Both the position numbers and the translations under genes were made by a program. Of a stretch of DNA of 64,000 bases, positions 34,814 to 43,898 are shown piece by piece (within the stretch, counting starts at the first letter, position 1; each line of letters begins with the position of its first letter). Origin of the DNA: Molossus alvarezi (lineage: Eukaryota; Chordata; Mammalia; Chiroptera; Molossidae); assembly GCA_037176705.1 (NCBI GenBank), contig CM073885.1:163298290-163362289 (forward strand), written 5' to 3'. Below the pieces are notes generated by a model, which was not told where the DNA came from, did no database searches, and worked only from the letters and a program-made list of their open reading frames with translations.

Positions 34814-34959
34814 AAGCGGCTAAATTTGTATATGAATGTCATGAAGCTCTTCCTGCAAGATTAACTGATCTGTCAAAATCATCTCATGAACTATGTTTGG
34901 AAGCACATCAAGAATATACAGAGTGCTTGATGAAACGATATATGCGCTGGCTGATTTGA
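34814..34959 (+). CDS. ANKRD26-like: ANKRD26-like terminal exon, stop in a SINE
   Basis: Two bases complete a Glu codon, then 47 codons to TGA at 34,957. The translation reads AAKFVYECHEALPARLTDLS, then KSSHELCLEAHQEYTECLMK and RYMRWLI. The acceptor is strong (TTCTTTTTCTTTCCAG). From about 34,944 the DNA is the head of a Ves SINE, so the last residues RWLI and the stop are SINE-encoded. The intact SINE head would read TTTGGCTC here, and a G-to-A change gives TTTGACTC and the TGA. I do not recognise the KFVYECHEALPARL part from human ANKRD26, whose C-terminus differs, so this end may be lineage-specific. Confidence 0.65.
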
Positions 34960-35088
34960 CTCAGCGATTAGAGCACTGGCCCATGGACCAAAGAGTTCAG
35001 TTCACAGTCAAGGGCATATACTTCAGTTGCATCAATGTGTCTCACTCACATTATAATTTATTTGTTGGACTATACAAAAAAAAATTTT
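34944..35088 (+). mobile_element. Ves-type SINE forming the gene's 3' end
   Basis: Sense copy with an internal deletion: head GCGCTGGCTGATTTGACTCA, AGAGTTCAGTTCACAGTCAA, GGGCATATACTTCAGTTGCA, then CAATGTGTCTCACTCACAT and an A-rich tail. The middle (the CCCGGCCCTGG part) is missing. No clean target duplication seen. Confidence 0.85.
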
Positions 35089-35090
35089 CC

Positions 35091-35318
35091 AATAAACACA
35101 TGACATGAAATCTTTCTTAAAAAACATTTTGGGGTCTCATGTATAATGTAAATTTATATAGTATGTTAAACTGGGTTTTTTGGCATCTGACTGAGTTTTA
35201 AGCAGATTTTGGAAGTGAAAGCCAGCGCTATTGAGTTGTACATGATCAAATTGCCCCAATACCAGTTGTTCAACACCCAAACAACCAAGTTGCCATTCTT
35301 TCCTCATTGGGCAATAAA
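35091..35318 (+). promoter_or_regulatory. Candidate polyadenylation signals
   Basis: AATAAA occurs at 35,091-35,096 just after the SINE tail and at 35,313-35,318. The second is followed by a T/G-rich stretch (TTGTTTAAGGTTTTT) as expected downstream of a cleavage site. Either would end the mRNA soon after the stop at 34,959. The sequence between them is unique and fits a short 3'UTR. Confidence 0.5.
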
Positions 35319-35359
35319 ACTTGTTTAAGGTTTTTCCACTTTTCTATTGATTGATTGAT

Positions 35360-37950
35360 TGATTTTTTTAAAAAAAATTTTTTAATTTTTATTGTTGAAT
35401 GTATTACAGATGTTCCTCATTTTTTTCCCACTGACCCACTCCTCCCCACTCTCGCCCCCTCCCGCCTTTTCCCACACTGTTGTCTGTGTCCATTGGTTAT
35501 GCATATAAGTTTTTTGGTTTATTTATTTCCATCTCCCAACCTCTTTCCCTTTGAGGTTTGTCAGTCTAGCAGTGAATTTGTACTTCTTAATCCCTTCACT
35601 TTTTTACCCATTTTTCCAACCCTCCTCCCATCTGGAAACCAAGAAAATGTTCTCTGTATCTACGAGAATGTTTCTGTTCTGCCTCTTTATTTTGTTTGTA
35701 GATTCCATTGTCGATAGATATGTATTCATTGCCATTTTGTTTGTTCATATATTTTATCTTTTTTTTCAAAAAGACTCTTCAACATTTCATATAATACTAG
35801 TTTGGTGGTGATGAACTCCTTTAGCTGTTTCTTGTCTGGGAAACTCTTCATATGTCTATCAATTCTAAATGATAGCTTTGCAGGATGGAGTAATCTTAGT
35901 TGTAGGTTCTTGTTTTCAATCACTTTGAATTTTTCTTGCCACTCCCTTCTGGCCTGCAAAGTTTCTTTTGAGAAATCGGTTGACAGTCTTATGAAAGCTC
36001 CACTGTAGGTAACTAACTGCTCTTCTCTGGCTGCTTTTAAGATTCTCTTTTTGTCTTGAACCGTTGGCATTTTGATGATGATGTGTCTTGGTGAGCCTCT
36101 TTGAGTTCATCTTGTTTGGGACTCTTTGTGCCTCCTAGATTTGTATGTCTTTTTTCTTCACCAAGTTAGGAAAGTTTTCTGTCATTATTTTTTAAAGAAG
36201 TTTTCAATTTCTTGTTCTCTCTCTTCTCCTTCTGGCACCCCTATAAAGCAAATGTTGGCACACTTGAAGTTGTCCCAGAGGCTCCTTACACTGTCCTCAT
36301 TCTTTTAGTCTTTATTCTTTTTGCTTTCTTATATTCCAAATTGATGTTTGCTTCTTGGCTTTGCCTAGTCAACTACTGAGTCCCTGTAAATTATTCCTTA
36401 TTACAGTTAGTGCATTCTTCATTTCTTAATTGTCCTTTTTTTATGCTCTTGGGGTCCTCACTAAGTTCCTTGTAGTTCTCACACAGTTCCTTGAAATTCT
36501 CAATAAGTTCATTGAGTATCCTTATAACCAGTGTTTTAAACTCTGCATTTGTTAGACTGCTTATCTCCATTTTGTTTAGTTTTTTTCATGGAGTTTTGTT
36601 CTGTTCTTTCATTTGGAATGTATTTCTATGTCTCCTCATTTTGGCTGCCTCCCTGTGTTTGTTTCTATGTATTAGGTAGAGTTTCTATGTCTCCTAGGCT
36701 TGCAAGGTTGACTCATTGTAGTAGGTGTCTTGTAGGGTGCAGTGACACAGTTTCCTTGGTAACCCCAGCTGGGCCATCAAGGTGCACCCCTCATGTGGAC
36801 TATACACCCTTGTGTTGTAATTGAGTTTGGTTGCTGTTGGCACATCAATAGGAGGGATTTACTTTGGCTGATCAGCTGCGAGGACTGGCTGTGCCCACTG
36901 ACCACTGATCTCTGACTCTTTTGGATGATCATTTGTGCAGGGGCCCACCACACAGAGCAAGGCTTACTTTATTGAGGCCCTGGTACCCACTGAATCCATT
37001 CCTTGAGTGTGTTGCTTGTGGAGGTGGTTGGGTGGTGGTGCTTCGATATCATCTGATGCTGTCCACTTGGTTTTCTGGCTCTGGGGCAAAGTCAACTACT
37101 GCCTGTGTTCTACCTGGGGCCACCAGGCATAAATTACAAAGCTATTTGCCGATGGCTGCTTCTTGTGCAGAACTTGGAGTTGCCGAGGCAAAGCCAAGCT
37201 GTCAACCAAGCCTGGCCGCTGCTAGTTCCAGACCTGGGGCCAGTTAGTTAGAGATATGGGGCTGGCTATGGCCAGATGCTGCTTGTTTGAGAGAATTTAG
37301 AAAAATCTGAAGCAGAAGCCAAAACAGGCCAATCCTATGGTAAAGCCACTGGAAACACCTTGGGTGAGCCCAAAAGTTGTGTGGAGCAGGGCCTCAAGGA
37401 ATAACCAGCATTGGAGAAACCATGTGAGCCAGGTTGCTAAAGTCCCAAATATGGCTACCATCTGCCAAATTTGTTGGAGAAAGACTCACCAATGGATCAA
37501 TGGCCTCCACCAGCAGGTATGTCTGTCCTTTCCAGCCCTTGCCCTGATGCCAAACAACTCAGTTCTTCACCCTATGTCTCTGGTGCCTTTCAAGCCACCT
37601 CCCCCATGCTGGAGCTCAGAAGGAGTGAGTCTGAGTAAGTCCATGTGCCGGCCCTTTAAAAGAAACTGCCTGGGCCTCTAGCAGCCTCAGCCTCCCTCAG
37701 CCTAAGTTTCTGCTGGTTTTACAGCCAGGAGTTATGGGGACGTCTCTTCCTGGCACTGGAACCCTGAACTGAGTGCCTGATGTGGAACATGACACCTTAC
37801 TCCTCAGGGAGGACCTTCACAGCCAAGGTGTCCCTCCTGATTTTATTCTCTACACGTGGGTGTAAGACCAGGCTGTTCACACCTCTGCCCCTCCTACCAG
37901 TCTCCATGTGGCTGAATATTTTATTTTGTAGTTGTGGGACTTCCACTCAG
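35360..37950 (-). mobile_element. ORF2-less L1 (HAL1-like), antisense
   Basis: Antisense order from the left: L1 3'UTR (35,375-35,715, parallel to 12,440-12,680), then at about 35,716 an immediate jump to the ORF1/ORF2 spacer and ORF1 (35,720-36,600, parallel to 47,180-48,050), then a 5'UTR to about 37,950. The whole ORF2 of about 3.7 kb is missing. The minus-strand ORF1 piece at 36,070-35,726 has the C-terminal domain LSTDFSKETLQARREWQEKF. HAL1 elements in mammals have this build. A private deletion of ORF2 is the alternative. Confidence 0.75.
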
Positions 37951-38430
37951 CTCAATTTTAGGCAGTTCTGAATGATGGCTGTTCTGTAGTTTAGTTGTAA
38001 TTTGGATGTGATTGTGAGTGGAGGCAATACCACATTTACCTGTGGACTATCTTTACTGGAAGTTCCCAAAATAAATTTTAAATTGGGAATTGCTTTTATT
38101 TTATAAAACATAACTCAATCCAAGGCAGCAAAGGGATTAATGTAACTGCATTTATTATTGCATACTCATTTTATGAGATTAATATTTTAAATATGTTTGT
38201 CATCACTTATTGCACAAATGTTTCTAAGAAAAAAGTAGAAAATTTTCTATTCATTTTGCCAATAATCAAAACAATTAAAATTAAGTTTATCATGTGAGTA
38301 CAATTATTTTAATGCCTAGATTAATATTGAACAATTGACCATATTTTTTTTCTATAAGGTAGTGTTAAAGTTCTTCTTTGTCATTTTACAAAATAAACTC
38401 TTTCCTCCAAATATTCAGAAAAAACATTAC
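37951..38430. other. Unassigned AT-rich sequence
   Basis: No recognised gene or repeat. Confidence 0.4.
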
Positions 38431-38431
38431 A

Positions 38432-38626
38432 GTCGGCCCTCATTTATTGAGGTTAATCAGTTCCATACTCTACCGTGATAAATACATTTTCACGAAATAA
38501 GATTCTGTATTTACATACAGTCGTCCATCACCACTTTGTGCTCAGACTTTGGTGGCTTCACTCTATCGCAGTTTTTTCAAGCCGAAAAAGTTAAGTGTGA
38601 AGTGGTGAGTATGACTGTATTTACAA
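38432..38626. mobile_element. Nested Tigger-like MITE remnants
   Basis: Two tips of one DNA-transposon family lie side by side. At 38,432-38,512 is the tip beginning ACAGTCGGCCCTCATTTATT. At 38,514-38,626 is a compact element beginning TACAGTCGTCCATCACCACT and ending AAGTGGTGAGTATGACTGTA, so its ends are inverted repeats flanked by TA. The same two tips bound the element at 60,187-60,475. Confidence 0.65.
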
Positions 38627-38776
38627 TGTTTAATTCTGAACAGTTAGCTACTCTGTTGAAAATCTTCTCTATTTAATCTTCATAAAAATATAATTTTTTT
38701 ATCCAATAATTTTTATTCCAGTGTATGTTATCATGCACTATCTCTAACAATTCCTTTCAAAAATTTACTATTGTTT

Positions 38777-39035
38777 CCCTGGCTGGTTTGGCTCAGCAGT
38801 TAGAATGTCAACCCTTGGACCAGAGAGTCCGAGGTTCAGTTCCTGCTAAGGGCACATAGCTTGGTTGCAGTTCATCCCCAGCCTCGGTTGGGGTCATGTG
38901 GGTGGCAACCCGTTGATGTGTCTATCTTGCATTAATGTTTCTCTTTCTCTCTCTCCTCCTCCTCCGTCTCTTCCTCCAGCTCTGTCTGAAGATAAATGCA
39001 AAAAAATTGTCCTTGGGTGAGGATAAGTAAAAAAT
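38777..39035 (+). mobile_element. Ves-type SINE (type A)
   Basis: Sense copy: CCCTGGCTGGTTTGGCTCAG, GAGTCCGAGGTTCAGTTCCT, CCCCAGCCTCGGTTGGGG, CTGTCTGAAGATAAATGC, TTGGGTGAGGATAAG. Confidence 0.95.
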
Positions 39036-39673
39036 AAAATTTACCATTGTTTTTGAAATTTTAAAAATAAACTCATATAAATGTATTTGTTTGAATGGGG
39101 GAAAAAATGTTGATTCAGTTGTGAGCCTGTCCCCAGACACTGCACTGGTGAGTTGGAGGGAGTCCAGAGAAGCGCTGCCTATCAGAGGGTCCCTGGGGTG
39201 AGTGTTGCACCTGCCCCGGCATCTCAGTGGCCTCTGCTCATCTGGAAGGACTGACAAAGTTGTGTTCAGGTCTCCTGGGCCAAAAACAAAGAAAAAACTA
39301 TAGAGTCTTAGTACTGGGGTCTGTGGTTTATCTAGCCTGAGCTGAGTAAGCACTTTATAGAACTGTGGACAGCATTTCTGAATCAGCATTTTATATTTAA
39401 TTCCCCCATTTGTTCCACTGTGAATGTTCATGCCACTGAACTGTACCCTTCAAAGGGGTTAGAATGGGTGTACTTTCAAGGTATGTCTTGAATATGCTCT
39501 GACATTCACTTATTTTATCTTGACAGTATGAAACGTGGAAATGGACAGAAAAGTACAATGAGCACATGTAACTTAATTAGTTAAAGTTAAGTAAAGATGT
39601 TAGCAGTGAGATGATAAGACCTCAATTCTTGTCTTCTTGAAGAAAAGATTTCAACCAAGAGACAAAGTGTAGT

Positions 39674-39833
39674 GCCCTAGCCAGTTTGGCTCAGTGGTAG
39701 AGCATTGGCCCTCAGACCAAAGAGTCTTGGGTTCAATTCCACACAAGGGCACATATTTTAGTTGCAGGTCAGTCCCTGGCCCTGGTCCAGGTGGGATACA
39801 ATCAATCTATGTGTCTCTGTCACATCAATGTTT

Positions 39834-39882
<49 letters not shown>

Positions 39883-39944
39883 ACTTTATCTGAAGATAAA
39901 ATGGAAAACAGTATCTTTTGGTGAGGATTTTTTAAAAAAAAACA
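39674..39944 (+). mobile_element. Ves-type SINE (type A)
   Basis: Sense copy: GCCCTAGCCAGTTTGGCTCA, a (CT)n run at 39,838-39,881, and the tail CACTTTATCTGAAGATAAAA then GGTGAGGATTTTTT. Confidence 0.95.
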
Positions 39945-39955
39945 GAGAGAGAAAG

Positions 39956-40737
39956 TGTAGCAAAGTAAAAGAAAGAATTTATTGGCTGCAGTAAAAACAC
40001 ACTCAGACAAGAAAGAATTTATTGGCTGCAGTAAAAACACACTCAGAACAGTAAAACAAGAAAGCTGACAGAAGAAGCAGTAGAAGAGCCTAGGATGAGC
40101 ATTTTTGGCTCATTAAAAATTCAGAGAAAAAGGGCATTAGAGACAGGTTCAGGGGGTTAGCCCCAGATGAGCTGCTGCTGCCCATTTCTCCCCTAGTTGC
40201 AAGTCTCCTGGGTCCCTTTGAGGGAAGAAGAGGGAGGGAATGTCACTGGCATGCTCCTCTAGGGGGAGTTTACACTGGGTCCTTCATCCTGAGCATACTT
40301 ATCTCTCTCTCTCGCAGGTGGAAATCTTAGGGGAGGTCTTAGGGGAGGCTCTCAATAGAGTATTTATTATCTTTCCAGGTGTGATCTTTCAGGGGGTCAT
40401 TAGTCAATGCAGCTAATCCAGAGGCAGTCATGATGTCACTTGTCAACTTTTTCTGCTTTTCTGGGCCTGGAGCTGAAATACAAATGAGGCCTAAATGTTA
40501 TCTTTAGGGAGGAAAAGGTCAGAGGGTCTAAACCTCATGACCAGCAATATGAAAAGTCAGGGACTCTGAACCGTAAGACCAGTGAAATGCTAGGGGAGGA
40601 CAGGGTACCCTGAGGGTGAGGTTCTTGTTTTCCCAGTTTTGCCCCTTGCTAGGCACCCAGGACTTTTTGCCCTGGTGAGTTTCTGTACTTGATTCATCGT
40701 CCTTGCTCTGCTCATGGCTGTCTAAAGGCCTATCACA
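39956..40737 (-). mobile_element. LTR-like element, antisense (tentative)
   Basis: A block of about 780 bp that could be an LTR read on the minus strand. It would start TGTGATAGGCC at 40,737 and end TTTGCTACA at 39,956. Two AATAAATTCTTTC polyadenylation-type motifs lie near its 3' end in a 40-bp tandem duplication (39,971-40,050), and a TATA-like ATAATAAATACTC is at about 40,370-40,358. No convincing target duplication and no internal genes are visible, so the ends are uncertain. Confidence 0.45.
39971..40050. repeat. 40-bp tandem duplication
   Basis: Two adjacent 40-bp units beginning GAAAGAATTTATTGGCTGCA and continuing GTAAAAACACACTCAGA. They are identical except for the last three bases (CAA versus ACA). 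Each contains TTTATT, that is AATAAA on the minus strand. Confidence 0.9.
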
Positions 40738-40959
40738 AGAAGAGGAATGTTTATTACAATAGAAGGACCTGAAATTGCATGGTAAGAGCCATGGCAGTTG
40801 GCAGATTATATGATTTGAGCCCATGTACATTTTTATAAAACTGTAACATTTTGAAAAACGTAATACTAGGGAATTGATATGCTATTGAGTTTAAAATAAA
40901 TTAATAAAATACTGCATAGTATCATTTTATAAAGTTTCCAGAAGGAATAGAACAGAAAA

Positions 40960-41228
40960 CAATGATTTAATTCCTGGGACTGTAATGTATAGCATGTTGA
41001 TTACAGTTAATAGTACCATATGTTGTATTTGAAAGTTGTTAAGCAAGTAAATCTTAAAACTTTTTACAAGGAAAAAAATGTATAATTTTGTAAGGACACA
41101 GATGTTAACTACACTTATTGTGGTGATTATTTTGCAATAGATACAAATATTAAATCATTACATCATACATCTGAAACTAATATATGTTAGTTATACCTTG
41201 AATTATTTTAAGTTTTTTAAGAAAGAAA
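40960..41228 (+). mobile_element. Old L1 3' end
   Basis: TATAGCATGTTGATTACAGT, AATAGTACCATATGTTGTAT, then GGTGATTATTTTGCAATAGA and ATCTGAAACTAATATATGTT follow the old L1 3'UTR order. Confidence 0.7.
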
Positions 41229-41483
41229 ATGATTGACATCTATAGAATTCTAATGTGTAGTACCAATGAGAAAGCCTTCTGGAGAACCACTGTCTAAACC
41301 CCATGGGGACCAACAATTTGGAAAATCAAGATTTAACTATAATTTTTAGTTTCCACTTCAGCATATGTCTAATGAGTATATCAAGGCAGTGAAGATCAAT
41401 AACCTCTATTCTGTTGAAAAGTATATGCTCTTGTGTTACAGGATTAGTTTTTTTTCTCTTTCTTTTTCATTAAAGATTTTTAG

Positions 41484-41726
41484 TCCTGGCCGGTTTGGCT
41501 CAGTAGTTGGAGCATCAGCCCACAGACCAATGAGTCTTGAGTTCAATTCTGGTCAGGGGCACGTACCTCGGTTGTGGTTCATCCCCGGCCCTGATCAGGA
41601 TCATGCGGGAGGCAAACAGTTGGTGTGTCTCTCTCACAAAGATGTTTCTCTCCTTCCCTCCCTCCCACTCTATCTGAAGATAAATAGAAAAATATATTTG
41701 GGTGAAAATTAAAAAAAAAAAAAAAG
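41484..41726 (+). mobile_element. Ves-type SINE (type A)
   Basis: Sense copy: TCCTGGCCGGTTTGGCTCAG, GGTCAGGGGCACGTACCTCG, CCCCGGCCCTGATCAGGATC, CACTCTATCTGAAGATAAAT, ending in a pure A-run. Confidence 0.95.
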
Positions 41727-42206
41727 ATCTTTAATGCAAGATGATTTCTAACCTCCGAATAGCATAGAAACATTACTTGCAAATGAGGGAAAGGCAATCC
41801 TTGATTTCCACATCTGATTTTGTTAAACTGTTTTATTCCCATTCTCTCTAATTGCTTCAAAGATTTCAAATTATATGCCTACTAATGTCCTTGAGTCAAA
41901 ATAATTTTGTATGGAAAGTGATTATGCAAAGTTTATTCTAAAATCAAAAACTAAATCAGACCTCCTACAGTTTTTGTTTAGTTAAAAACAGCTTACTGAA
42001 TCACATTTCTGATTAGGAATTTGAAAGTGCAAAATGCAAACGTCCTGTGTTGGGATCATAATTTTCCATTTGCATGGGAAAAGTCTGTATCTGTGACCCT
42101 GAGATATAATTTCTCCTCTATTTAGAATGTCCTCACCTTTCTCCTCCTCCTCTAATTACTCAGTTTACAGAACTTAACTTTCCTCGTCTGCCCAGCACTT
42201 GATACT
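41727..42206. other. Unassigned sequence
   Basis: No recognised gene or repeat. Confidence 0.4.
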
Positions 42207-42409
42207 TTTTTTTTTAAGATTTTGTTTTATTTATTTTTACAGAGAGAGGAAGGAAGATGGAAAGAGAAACATCGATGTGAGAGTGAAACATCTGCCTCCT
42301 GCAGTATCCCTGGTAACCTGCAACCTGGGATGTGCCCTGAGCAGGAATCGAACTGGCAACCCTTCCCTGCACAGGACAACGCCCAACCAACTGAGCCACA
42401 CCAGCCAGG
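42207..42409 (-). mobile_element. Ves-type SINE (type B)
   Basis: Antisense copy: TTTTTTTTAAGATTTTGTTT, CATCGATGTGAGAGTGAAAC, GAGCAGGAATCGAACTGGC, head GAGCCACACCAGCCAGG. Confidence 0.9.
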
Positions 42410-42479
42410 TCAGCACTTAATACTCTTGACCACTTCCTAAAACCATCACCTCCCCTGGCTTCCCCCAAAACATTCTCTC

Positions 42480-42700
42480 GCCCTGGCCAGGTGGCTCAGT
42501 TGGTTGCAGTGTTGTCCCATGCACTGAAAGGTTGCAGGTTGGGTTCCCAGTCAGGGTGCATACCTAGGTTGCAGGTTGTAGGGGCACATATGGGAGACAA
42601 CTGATGGATGTTTCACAGATTGATATTTCTCCCTCCCTTCCTCTCTTTAAAATCAATAAACATATCCTTCGGTAAAAATTAAAAACAAAACAAACAATAA
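42480..42700 (+). mobile_element. Ves-type SINE (type B)
   Basis: Sense copy: CCCTGGCCAGGTGGCTCAGT, GGTTGGGTTCCCAGTCAGGG, tail TTTAAAATCAATAAACATAT. Immediately followed by an antisense SINE. Confidence 0.9.
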
Positions 42701-42709
42701 AAACATTCT

Positions 42710-42964
42710 TTTTTTTTTTTCTTTTTATCCTCACCTGAGGACATTTTTGCATTTATCTTCAGATAAAGTGGGAGGCAAAGATGAAGAAGAGAGAGAGAAG
42801 CATGGATTTGAGAGAGACACATCAACTGGTTGCCACCCACACAACCCCAACCGGGGCCAAGGAAAAACTACAACTGAGGTACGTGCCCTTAGCGGAAACT
42901 GAACCCGGGGCTCTCTGGTCTGTGTGGGCTGATGCTTTAACCACTGAGTTAAACTGGCCAGGGC
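42710..42964 (-). mobile_element. Ves-type SINE (type A)
   Basis: Antisense copy: T-run, ATCCTCACCTGAGGACATTT, CAGATAAAGTGGGAGG, ACTGAACCCGGGGCTCTCTG, head GAGTTAAACTGGCCAGGG. Confidence 0.95.
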
Positions 42965-43059
42965 ACAAAAATCTTCTTTCCTGGTTCTCTTTCTACCTTT
43001 TGTCTTGCCCCTTTGAATTTTTTATGGAGTTCTCTTCTGCTCATCGTTAAATGCTCCCA

Positions 43060-43610
43060 GACCTCAGGATTCCATTCTCAGCCCCTCTACTTCTCTCCCA
43101 GTGACTCTGCACTTTCAGGGAAATTTCTTGCATAATTGTAACTCCAGACATTAGTCATTCCTAGGTGCCTCCTATCATCTTATCCCTCCCTTACTTTTGA
43201 GACTTGAAGGGCTCACTGTATATGTCCATCTGGATGTCTGATAAACATGCCAGTCCTCACATGTCCAAAACTCTGTCCATGGCCCCACAAAATGTACTGC
43301 TTCTTGGAAATCCCAGTCTGGAGTAATGCCAGCACCCATCCACCCAGTTCCCCAAGCCAGGATGATTCCCTCCACCTCTCTCTCTCCTTCATCTCAGTCT
43401 TTGATTAGTCATCACATATCTATTCTACTTCCAAAACTTCTTCCTCTTTTCATCCCTCCTGCCTCAGTTCAGGGCCTGATCATTTCTCACTTGGACTCTT
43501 GTAAGCACTGACCATCCCCCTGGCCTCCCACTCCTCTCTCTAATTTTTTCCTCACATATTACCTGTCCCTTAAAATACAAACATGGTTGTAGCCCTTGCT
43601 TAAAAAGCTG
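43060..43610 (+). mobile_element. Ancient L2 fragment
   Basis: The order CATCTGGATGTCTGATAAAC, CATGTCCAAAACTCTG, CATCCACCCAGTTCCCCAAG, TTCTCACTTGGACTCTTGTA and CCTGGCCTCCCACT matches the L2 consensus as I remember it. Open frames here are shadows. Confidence 0.6.
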
Positions 43611-43615
43611 CACAG

Positions 43616-43774
43616 GCCCTAGCTGGTTTGGCTCAGTGGTTAAGGTCTCGGCCTGTGGACCAGAGAGATCCAGGTTCTGTTTCTGCTAAGGGTACTACCT
43701 CTGTTGCAGTTTGTCCCCAGCCCCAGTTGGGGTCATATGGGTGGCAACCAATTGATCTGTCTCTCTCATATTGA

Positions 43775-43827
<53 letters not shown>

Positions 43828-43898
43828 CTTGCTTCCTCCCACTCAATCTGAAGATAAATGTAAAAATGTCCTCAGGTGAGTATAAAAAAACAAAATTA
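43616..43898 (+). mobile_element. Ves-type SINE (type A)
   Basis: Sense copy: CCCTAGCTGGTTTGGCTCAG, CCCCAGCCCCAGTTGGGGTC, a (CT)n run at 43,777-43,821, tail CTCAATCTGAAGATAAATGT then CTCAGGTGAGTAT. Confidence 0.95.

Larger units (their letters stand above)
6801..35335 (+). other. ANKRD26-like: ANKRD26-family gene, 3' half (gene model)
   Basis: Ten exons on the + strand join in phase without a stop: 6,801-6,961, 7,558-7,591, 7,874-8,012, 9,300-9,513, 11,856-12,039, 22,452-22,730, 23,352-23,542, 24,736-24,946, 33,703-33,739 and 34,814-34,959. Together they give 1,596 nt, or 531 codons plus stop. The product is the charged coiled-coil C-terminal part of an ANKRD26/ANKRD20/CCDC144-type protein. 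The family signature IKSQLEHQKVE is kept in exon 4, and KVINLR followed by ELRIRDLESE is kept in exons 6-7. The N-terminal ankyrin repeats would lie outside the window to the left. Human ANKRD26 acts at centrosome/centriole appendages, but that role is known for human and not shown here. Against human, the central coiled coil is missing and the C-terminus differs. It could be a diverged paralog, a shortened functional gene, or a recent pseudogene whose remaining exons have not yet been hit. Confidence 0.8.

Noticed and set aside
35355..35811. Overlapping hydrophobic open frames
   Set aside because: They are antisense translations of the L1 3'UTR; the same pattern occurs at 12,521-12,811.
39971..40050. 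CRISPR-like direct repeat
   Set aside because: There are only two adjacent units without spacers, in a mammalian genome; it is a simple tandem duplication.
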